This document shows positions 31,465 to 36,839 of a DNA stretch of 36,839 nucleotides, piece after piece. The DNA comes from Fibrobacterota bacterium (GTDB taxonomy: Bacteria > Fibrobacterota > Fibrobacteria > UBA11236). The stretch spans positions 1-36,839 of the forward strand of contig JAEKLQ010000062.1 in NCBI GenBank assembly GCA_019509785.1, in the 5' to 3' direction. Made by a program: the position numbers and the translations under genes. The notes beneath the pieces are model-generated. The model saw only the letters and a list, made by a program, of their open reading frames with translations, did no database searches and had not been told where the DNA came from. Positions within the stretch are counted from its first letter, which is position 1, and each line of letters opens with the position of its first letter.

Positions 31465-31966
31465 GCTTCCGCAAATTCTCCGCCTGGGCGGCCCAGCCGC
31501 CCTGGTTCATAAGGAATGCGCGTTCGCGGCGATGCGCGGGTATCCTGTCGAAGCCCGATTCCACGATGGTCAAAAGCGTACCCCCCGCCATCGGCTCGAG
31601 GCGGAACTCGACGAGGGTTTTTTCTTCCCGTTCGGGGTCGGCTTCGGCGTCGATGCCGAAGGGCGTCCAGAGGAAGCTGAAGTATTTCTCCGGCTCGATC
31701 TTCTGGATGATTCCGAATACAGCATGCGGCCCGGGGAGTTTGATCTTCGCGGGTTTTACGCCCGATTTCCTTTGCGCCTCCATGATCATCTCTTCGTTGA
31801 AATCGCCGCGCCATGTGCCCTTGATCGTCCGTCCGGGCGCGAACCCGCCTTCCAGTTCCACCCCGAACCATTTTCCGAATTCGCCCGGGTCGGAAATCGC
31901 CTTCCATACCCTGGCTATAGGAGCTCGCAATTCCACCCGCTTTTCTATCCGATCCATTTCCATCAT
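31451..31966 (-). CDS. AHSA1/SRPBCC-domain protein
   Basis: This 171-residue protein has the helix-grip START/Bet v1 fold: VELRAPIARVWKAISDPGEFGKWFG, then GGFAPGRTIKGTW, then EYFSFLW-type KYFSFLWTPFG and LVEFRLEPMAGGTLLTIVESGFDRI, followed by the C-terminal helix NQGGWAAQAENLRKHVEG. Members bind hydrophobic ligands; partners of ArsR regulators are thought to sense or sequester them. I chose the first of two adjacent ATGs (31964-31966) because AGGAGG lies 6 bp upstream; the frame remains open far upstream across the divergent gene and that part is not real. The ribosome-binding site lies inside a perfect 8 bp inverted repeat. Confidence 0.9.
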   Translation of the reverse strand: MMEMDRIEKRVELRAPIARVWKAISDPGEFGKWFGVELEGGFAPGRTIKGTWRGDFNEEMIMEAQRKSGVKPAKIKLPGPHAVFGIIQKIEPEKYFSFLWTPFGIDAEADPEREEKTLVEFRLEPMAGGTLLTIVESGFDRIPAHRRERAFLMNQGGWAAQAENLRKHVEG

Positions 31967-31986
31967 GTGCAACCTCCTGGTTGCAC
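31967..31986 (-). promoter_or_regulatory. Palindromic operator covering the AHSA1 ribosome-binding site
   Basis: GTGCAACC and GGTTGCAC form perfect 8 bp arms around a 4 bp centre, immediately before the AHSA1 ATG. The centre and right arm contain the AGGAGG ribosome-binding site. The core TGCAACC-n4-GGTTGCA resembles sites I know in front of ArsR-AHSA1 units. It could act as DNA operator and, in RNA, as a hairpin that partly hides the ribosome-binding site. Confidence 0.75.
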
Positions 31987-31988
31987 TC

Positions 31989-32017
31989 AATATAATCTTG
32001 TTTCGATCCCGGGAAAA
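31989..32017 (-). promoter_or_regulatory. Candidate promoter of the AHSA1-arsR operon
   Basis: On the minus strand a TATATT -10 box (31989-31994) follows a poor -35 (TTTTCC, 32012-32017) by 17 bp. Transcription would start inside the palindrome, leaving a leader of about 16-20 nt. Confidence 0.5.
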
Positions 32018-32071
32018 GCGGGCCGGGCGCCGTTCGGTCCGGAAAATTAGTTTTAGGCATTCAAATCGGAT

Positions 32072-32088
32072 CCGGGCGCGACGCCCGG
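32072..32088 (+). repeat. Stem-loop before the PhnB-type gene
   Basis: CCGGGCG and CGCCCGG form 7 bp arms around CGA. The right arm ends at the first base of the ribosome-binding site GGAGGAGG, 11 bp before the ATG at 32099. It may modulate translation; it is unrelated in sequence to the neighbouring operator. Confidence 0.4.
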
Positions 32089-32098
32089 GAGGAGGAAC

Positions 32099-33028
32099 AT
32101 GGCTTCGAATGCAGGGAAAATCATCCCGCACCTTTGGTATGACAAGGAGGCCAAGCAAGCCGCGGCCTTCTATGCCTCGGTATTCCCCCAGTCCAAGGTT
32201 TTGCACGTAACCGACTTGGAGGGGACGCCCTCCGGCGACGTGGACGTGGTTTCCTTCGAAGTTTGGGGGCAACGGTTCGCGGCCATCAGCGCGGGGCCGC
32301 TCTTCAAATTCAACCCTTCCATTTCCTTCATGGTGAATTTCGATCCGCTCCTTTTCGGGCAGGGCGCTTCCGCGGCGCAAGAAGCGCGGAAATCCTTGGA
32401 TTCGATTTGGGGCAAGCTCGGAGAAGGGGGAAAGGTGCTGATGCCTTTGGATAAATATCCCTTCAGCGAGCGTTACGGGTGGATCCAGGATCGCTTCGGC
32501 CTATCGTGGCAATTGATCCTGACCAATCCCCAAGGCGATCCCCGTCCGCCCGTCATTCCCTGCCTGATGTTCGCCGACGCGAACAACGGGAAGGCGGAGG
32601 CGGCGATAGAATCGTATCTGTCGATCTTCCGGAACGCGAAGCCGGGCGTGCTTCACCGCTACGGCCCCGGCATGCCGAATCGGGAAGGGGCCGTCATGTT
32701 CGCGGATTTCATGCTGGAGAATAGCTGGTTCGCGGCGATGGACGGCGGTTTGCAGCATGGTTTCGGTTTCAACGAAGCGGTGTCCTTGATGGTGTCTTGC
32801 GATACCCAGGCGGAGATCGATCATTATTGGGGCAAGCTTTCGGCGGTGCCGGAAGCCGAACAATGCGGATGGCTGAAAGATCGCTTCGGCGTTTCATGGC
32901 AGATCGTTCCTTCGGCCATGGACGACATGATGCGGAACGGGAGCCGGGAACAAATTGGCCGGGTGACCCAGGCCTTCCTCAAGATGAAGAAGTTCGATCT
33001 CGCGGCGCTTAAACGGGCCTACGCCTGA
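32099..33028 (+). CDS. Tandem PhnB-type glyoxalase-fold (VOC) protein
   Basis: This 309-residue protein contains two homologous VOC units, about residues 6-150 and 155-290. Each opens with a strand-helix of the type IPHLWYDKEAKQAAAFYASVF / IPCLMFADANNGKAEAAIESYLSIF and closes on YGWIQDRFGLSWQLI / CGWLKDRFGVSWQIV. This is the PhnB / '3-demethylubiquinone-9 3-methyltransferase'-named group, whose members are not proven methyltransferases. Metal ligands of glyoxalases are largely missing. It has a strong GGAGGAGG ribosome-binding site. It is divergent from the AHSA1-arsR operon, a frequent association in soil bacteria, so all three may be under the same regulator. Its substrate is unknown. Confidence 0.9.
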   Translation: MASNAGKIIPHLWYDKEAKQAAAFYASVFPQSKVLHVTDLEGTPSGDVDVVSFEVWGQRFAAISAGPLFKFNPSISFMVNFDPLLFGQGASAAQEARKSLDSIWGKLGEGGKVLMPLDKYPFSERYGWIQDRFGLSWQLILTNPQGDPRPPVIPCLMFADANNGKAEAAIESYLSIFRNAKPGVLHRYGPGMPNREGAVMFADFMLENSWFAAMDGGLQHGFGFNEAVSLMVSCDTQAEIDHYWGKLSAVPEAEQCGWLKDRFGVSWQIVPSAMDDMMRNGSREQIGRVTQAFLKMKKFDLAALKRAYA

Positions 33029-33129
33029 GATTTCGGCCCACGCGGCCTCGAATGGGAAAACTTATAGGCAAATCGCCGGGGACGAAATAGTTTGGGGACG
33101 GCCGATGTAGGCACGGGAACGAACGGAAT

Positions 33130-34308
33130 ATGATGATTTCGATGATGAATAAAGCGCGACTTTCATTGACGGTATTATTGCTAGGCTTCGCCGCGGTTTT
33201 CGCCGATCAGTCGCAGCCTTGGAACAACCCGAGCGGCGGATCGCTACCCACCGGCTGCCAGCATCTGACCTACTATAGCCCGGCCAACAAGACCACCATC
33301 GGGTACGTCATCTACCTCCCTCCGGATTACAATAGTAACGCCACGGCGCGCTACCCCGTCGTTTATTCCCTCCACGGCATGGGCGGGAACGAATGGGGCA
33401 ATGTGCCCTACGCGCCGGTATTGCAATCGAAGATCCTTTCCAAGGAAATCAATCCCATGATCATGGTTTTCGTTTCCGGTAGGGGGAATACCTTCTACGC
33501 GGATTCGAAGGACGGCGCCGTCAAATGCGAGACCAGCATCGTCAACGAATTGATCCCGCATATCGACTCCCTGTTCCGGACCCTGCCGGACCGTGGCCAT
33601 CGCGCCGTCAACGGCATTTCCATGGGAGGCTTCGGCGCCTTGATGTTGGCGATGAAACATTTCGAATTGTTCGGGCACGTCTGTTCCGACATCGCCGCGC
33701 TCGTAAATTGGGATACCTTGAGCGCCCAGCAATTCGATCAATCCATCCCGAAGGGTATTTTCGGCTCCGATTCCAACTACTTCAATAGCAACTACTATCC
33801 GCCCACCTTCGTGAAGAAGAACGCAGATACCCTGAAGGCGCTCGGCATGACCGTGCATATGGCGGACAACCCGCAGGACACGCCCATGGGCCCGCTTTAC
33901 AGCTACAACCTGTCGATGCGGAACCTTCTGAAGAGCAAAGGCATTCCCGTGGAATTCGATTCCGCGGCGGGAGTCGGGCACTCCGCGGATTTTTCCGGCG
34001 CTTCGGGCATCGCCATCTTGAAGTTCCACTCCGCCGCATTCGCCGCGGCCCCCGTTACCTCGGTCTTCGCGAACCCGTCGCTACGGTTCGGAAGCGCGCC
34101 CGCCTTCGGGAGAATGAACGGGATTCGGACACTTGCGATCCCGGCGCAATGGCATGGGGCATCCGAGGAGGTGGTGGTTTATTCGCTGTATGGACGGGAC
34201 TTGGGACGACAGAACATCCAAGGCGCGGATGCGCTCGATGGCGCCGAATTGGGAAAGCGGTTCGGCTCCAACGTCCTCATCATCAAGCCCGTCGGAAAAT
34301 CAGAATGA
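33130..34308 (+). CDS. Secreted esterase-D/CE1-like hydrolase with C-terminal tail
   Basis: This 392-residue exported alpha/beta-hydrolase has a signal peptide (about residues 7-25, NKARLSLTVLLLGFAAVFA); several ATGs in a row (33130, 33133, 33142, 33145) make the exact start uncertain. The family is esterase D / CE1 (acetyl xylan or feruloyl esterases): YVIYLPPDY (59-67), YSLHGMGGNEW (79-89), nucleophile elbow GISMGG (162-167, Ser164) and His284 (GVGHS); the acid is probably in the 240-260 region. The last 80 residues form a separate module with VVVYSLYGRDLGRQNI and a final VLIIKPVG strand, again of the D/S-x-x-G-R tail type. It ends exactly where the convergent transporter gene ends, with zero spacing. 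Confidence 0.87.
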   Translation: MMISMMNKARLSLTVLLLGFAAVFADQSQPWNNPSGGSLPTGCQHLTYYSPANKTTIGYVIYLPPDYNSNATARYPVVYSLHGMGGNEWGNVPYAPVLQSKILSKEINPMIMVFVSGRGNTFYADSKDGAVKCETSIVNELIPHIDSLFRTLPDRGHRAVNGISMGGFGALMLAMKHFELFGHVCSDIAALVNWDTLSAQQFDQSIPKGIFGSDSNYFNSNYYPPTFVKKNADTLKALGMTVHMADNPQDTPMGPLYSYNLSMRNLLKSKGIPVEFDSAAGVGHSADFSGASGIAILKFHSAAFAAAPVTSVFANPSLRFGSAPAFGRMNGIRTLAIPAQWHGASEEVVVYSLYGRDLGRQNIQGADALDGAELGKRFGSNVLIIKPVGKSE

Positions 34309-35580
34309 CTATAAATCCTGGCCCTTCGTCTCCCTAGCGAAAAACAGGGCCAACAAGGTGATGGCCGCCGCCGCCGCCAGGTAATATCCCACGAAGGGAA
34401 GGCCGAAACGGGTGGCCAGCCAGGTCGCCGCGTAGGGCGCCAAGGACGCCCCGAATATCCCCGCCAAGTTAAAGGTCAGCGAGGCTCCCGTGTATCGTAC
34501 GCGGGTGGGGAAGAGCTCCGAGAGCATCGCGCCCAAGGGGCCGTAGCACAGGCCCATCAGGGCCAATCCCAGGCACAACGACAACAGGACCAAGGGCGTC
34601 CGGCCCGATCCGAATAAGGCCCCGAAGCCCAGGCCGAACAGGATGATGGCCCCCATGACGGCCATTTGCGTGCTCCGACGCCCGAAGCGATCGGCCAACC
34701 AGGCGGCGATGGGGATGGTCAGCCCGAAGAAAACCACCCCGAACATCTGCATCAGCAGAAAAGAGCCGCGCGGATAGCCCAAGGACTTGGTGCCCCAAGC
34801 CAAGGTGAACACGGTCATCAGGTAGAAGTCCACGAATACGGTCAAGGCCAGCATGGTTCCCAGGACGATGAGCGGCCCGTGCGAGCGGAAGACCTCCAGC
34901 AGGGGAACGCCCGCGCGCTCTTGCTTTTCCAGGGCCTTACGAAACACGGGCGTTTCCTCCAGGCGCAGGCGCACGTAGAGGCCGACCCAGACCAGCAACG
35001 CGCTGGCCAGGAAAGGGATGCGCCAGCCGAAAGAGAAGAATTGCGCGTCGGTGAGAAAGCGGCTCAAGAGCAGGAAAGATCCGTTCGACAGGATGAATCC
35101 GATGGGCGCGCCCAGCTGCGGGAACATCCCGTACCATGCGCGTTTCCCCGGCGGGGCGTTCTCGGTGGCCAAAAGCACGGCGCCGCCCCATTCGCCTCCC
35201 AGGCCCAGGCCTTGCCCCAGCCGGCACAGCGACAGCAACAGGGGGGCCCATACCCCGATGCGATCGTAACCGGGCAATAGGCCGATGGCGATGGTCGAAA
35301 GGCCCATGGTCAAGAGGGCCGCCACCAAGGTGGCCTTACGGCCTACGCGATCCCCGAAATGGCCGAACACGGCGGAACCGACGGGGCGGGCGAAGAAGGC
35401 CAAGGCGAAGGTGGCCAGCGATTGCAAGGTCGCGGAAGCGGGATCGGATTTGGGGAAGAAGAGGTGGGGGAAGACTAGCACGGCGGCGGTGGCATAGATG
35501 TAGAAGTCGAAGAATTCGATGGCCGTGCCGATGAGGCTGGCGAAAAGGATATGCGCAGTGGAGTTGGAACGGGAGGGCAT
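34309..35580 (-). CDS. MHS-family MFS transporter
   Basis: This 423-residue inner-membrane protein has about 12 hydrophobic segments. It carries the metabolite:H+ symporter signature: an opening IGTAIEFFDFYIYATAAVLVFP, the loop 2-3 motif GHFGDRVGRKATL, RLGQGLGLGGEWGGAVLLATENAP, and a second AWLADRFGRRSTQ in the C-half. Relatives take up organic acids, osmolytes or aromatic acids with protons. No regulator or catabolic gene is directly linked, so the substrate is not predictable. It converges on the esterase gene with abutting stop codons (34308/34309). Confidence 0.93.
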   Translation of the reverse strand: MPSRSNSTAHILFASLIGTAIEFFDFYIYATAAVLVFPHLFFPKSDPASATLQSLATFALAFFARPVGSAVFGHFGDRVGRKATLVAALLTMGLSTIAIGLLPGYDRIGVWAPLLLSLCRLGQGLGLGGEWGGAVLLATENAPPGKRAWYGMFPQLGAPIGFILSNGSFLLLSRFLTDAQFFSFGWRIPFLASALLVWVGLYVRLRLEETPVFRKALEKQERAGVPLLEVFRSHGPLIVLGTMLALTVFVDFYLMTVFTLAWGTKSLGYPRGSFLLMQMFGVVFFGLTIPIAAWLADRFGRRSTQMAVMGAIILFGLGFGALFGSGRTPLVLLSLCLGLALMGLCYGPLGAMLSELFPTRVRYTGASLTFNLAGIFGASLAPYAATWLATRFGLPFVGYYLAAAAAITLLALFFARETKGQDL

Positions 35581-35627
35581 GGCTAAAGGATAGGAAAGCC
35601 ACGCTGCGGGGCGCGGCGACCTGCCGC

Positions 35628-35656
35628 TACGTAAGCTGGCCGGAACCAGCCACGTA
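35628..35656 (-). repeat. Imperfect hairpin after the Asp-box gene
   Basis: TACGT-AA-GCTGG pairs with CCAGC-C-ACGTA around CCGGAA, 15 bp past the stop of the Asp-box gene. There is no T-run on either strand, so it is a weak end-signal candidate only. It lies in the 91 bp between that gene and the upstream end of the MHS transporter gene. Confidence 0.35.
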
Positions 35657-35671
35657 AACCGACCGGAAACC

Positions 35672-36839
35672 TTACGGCGTAGCCGGAACGAATCCGGTTA
35701 CCTGCCTACCGGGGACCGTATAGTGTTTCCCCTTCCGGTCCTGGGCAAAGATGCCGCTGCGCCAGGGCCGCAAGGCGGGCTCCGCGGTTCGGACACCCGG
35801 CCCGCCCAAGGCCCGAGGCCGCACGGCCGCGTCTTCCGGCGCGGTCTTCAAGGCATAGAGCCCGCCCCAATTCGCGGAGTAGACGATGCCGTTGACCGTG
35901 TCGCAGAACATTTCGAAGGGCTCTTGGGCGGAGAAGGTTTGCGCTCCCTTGCGGTAGGAAGACCAATTCATCCCGTCCGTTTCGGGGGAGACGAAGAACG
36001 GGCGCGCATCTCCGACGCCGGCGGTGTACAGGGTTTTACCGTCCCCGGTGATGCCCATGTACCAACTGTAATCCAGCCCGGTCGTAACTTGGGCCCAGGT
36101 TTTCCCGCCGTCGGTACTGCGCGTGGGATACTGGTATCCTCCGGAGTACAGGACGCCGGATTTGGAACAATAAATCTGGTTGCCGCCATGGGTCATCTGC
36201 TTGTCGTATGCCAGGCTCCAGCTCGAGCCGCCATCGCTGGTGCGGAAGAAGCCGCCTTGCTGGGCGGTGAAGAGCCAGGTCTTGGCGTCGCCGATCCCGA
36301 AGGCGGGGTAATCGAGGAAGAAGACGGCCATGCCGTAACCTCCGGCCGAGCCCGCCGGGGGATTATGCGCCGCCCAAGTGTCCCCGCCATCCTCGGTTTC
36401 CAATACGCCGGCATTGTTGCCCGTCTTCCAGGGGGAATGGTAGCTGACGAGTACGTGCTTGAAATTCCCGGGTTCCACCGATAAGGAATAAAGATCCTGG
36501 GTCCCCACGGGATCGGCGCTGGCCGCCACGAATCCGGCCGGCTTGCTCCACGTCTCGCCTCCGTCATGGGAGGTCCAGAATCCCTGGGTGTTCCCGCGTA
36601 CCCCATCGACGGCGTACAGATGTTTGGAGTCGGCGGGATCGATCGCGATGTGCAAGGGTTCATCCAGATCGCCGACGCGTTTCCAAGTCGAGCCGCCGTC
36701 GGTGGATTTATACAGGCCGACAGGCTTGGCGATATCGAAGGCGCAAACGCAGAGGTAGAGCACCGAAGGGTCGTTGGGATCGATGGCCATCCCTTGGCAG
36801 AAGATATTGTCGGAAAGCTTGACTTGGGCGGCGGCGGGG
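35672..36839 (-). CDS. Asp-box (BNR/sortilin-like) beta-propeller protein, partial
   Basis: This is the C-terminal 389 codons of a protein whose start lies beyond the right edge. It carries repeated S/T-x-D-G-G-x-T/S-W Asp-boxes: STDGGSTWKR, SHDGGETWSK, TEDGGDTWAA, TSDGGSSWSL and STDGGKTWAQ, with a degenerate sixth SPETDGMNW. Each sits at a blade turn, and the framework LHIAIDPADSKHLYAV is typical of Vps10/sortilin-like and xyloglucanase (GH74-like) propellers. The acidic catalytic pair of GH74 cannot be judged because the N-terminal half is missing. After the last blade there is a basic tail (APEDAAVRPRALGGPGVRT, then FAQDRKGKHYTVPGRQV), like the tails of other exported proteins here. It is probably secreted, perhaps a polysaccharide hydrolase. 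Confidence 0.85.
   Translation of the reverse strand, partial: PAAAQVKLSDNIFCQGMAIDPNDPSVLYLCVCAFDIAKPVGLYKSTDGGSTWKRVGDLDEPLHIAIDPADSKHLYAVDGVRGNTQGFWTSHDGGETWSKPAGFVAASADPVGTQDLYSLSVEPGNFKHVLVSYHSPWKTGNNAGVLETEDGGDTWAAHNPPAGSAGGYGMAVFFLDYPAFGIGDAKTWLFTAQQGGFFRTSDGGSSWSLAYDKQMTHGGNQIYCSKSGVLYSGGYQYPTRSTDGGKTWAQVTTGLDYSWYMGITGDGKTLYTAGVGDARPFFVSPETDGMNWSSYRKGAQTFSAQEPFEMFCDTVNGIVYSANWGGLYALKTAPEDAAVRPRALGGPGVRTAEPALRPWRSGIFAQDRKGKHYTVPGRQVTGFVPATP

Noticed and set aside
31967-32380. Upstream extension of the AHSA1 frame to 309 codons
   Set aside because: It would run antisense through the divergent VOC gene and lacks START-fold character; the ATG with AGGAGG at 31966 explains the protein.
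1-36839. tRNA, rRNA, riboswitch, CRISPR, insertion sequence or prophage
   Set aside because: I found no cloverleaf, rRNA core words, known aptamer core, spaced direct repeats, transposase or integrase in any frame.

Overview
The window is a gene-dense piece of a high-GC bacterial chromosome with 29 protein genes and no rRNA, tRNA, CRISPR array, insertion sequence or prophage block that I can see. The likely source is a free-living member of the Fibrobacterota or a neighbouring FCB-type lineage. This is inferred from the spirochaete/planctomycete-like EF-G and from several secreted enzymes ending in a short C-terminal module around a D-x-x-G-[RK] core, like the sorting or adhesion tails of Fibrobacter-type surface proteins. 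The sequence does not prove the taxonomy.

Layout. 0-1.5 kb: the end of a Rel/SpoT (p)ppGpp enzyme, followed tightly by a membrane-anchored DUF4388 (PATAN-like) protein and a helical protein of unknown function. 1.5-2.5 kb: a convergent lipoprotein gene. 2.7-4.9 kb: a monocistronic EF-G gene with a plausible promoter and a clear intrinsic terminator. 5.1-7.5 kb: a secreted beta-helix protein. 7.5-10.7 kb: on the minus strand, an asparagine-synthetase-like enzyme that has lost its glutaminase nucleophile, and a stand-alone CHC2/Toprim primase. 10.8-14.1 kb: murB, a family 2 glycosyltransferase, a small membrane protein and a DUF4380-like mutarotase-fold protein. 14.2-17.4 kb: on the minus strand, a large secreted HEIGH metallopeptidase with propeller-like and beta-rich C-terminal regions, plus a small cytoplasmic protein. 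17.6-20.9 kb: a trehalose synthase-maltokinase fusion.

From 21 kb the content becomes accessory. There is a small exported protein of lower GC, a DUF1330 protein with a PPM1-type methyltransferase, and a divergent MarR/NmrA pair whose overlapping promoters share two inverted repeats. Next come a protein resembling a PD-(D/E)XK nuclease, with its own strong promoter, and a glycine-rich RRM RNA-binding protein. A run of exported proteins follows: DUF4874/DUF4832, a PHB-depolymerase/feruloyl-esterase-like hydrolase, a seven-repeat fibronectin-III-like protein, and further on an esterase-D-like hydrolase and an Asp-box propeller. Between these lie an AHSA1-ArsR operon with a palindromic operator over its ribosome-binding site, a divergent tandem glyoxalase-fold (PhnB-type) protein and an MHS-family transporter.

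Functionally the window mixes housekeeping genes (stringent response, translation, cell wall, trehalose/maltose phosphate) with an export-oriented polysaccharide or ester-degrading repertoire and two small ligand-responsive regulatory units. Convergent neighbours overlap or abut at their stop codons three times, so the genome is compact.
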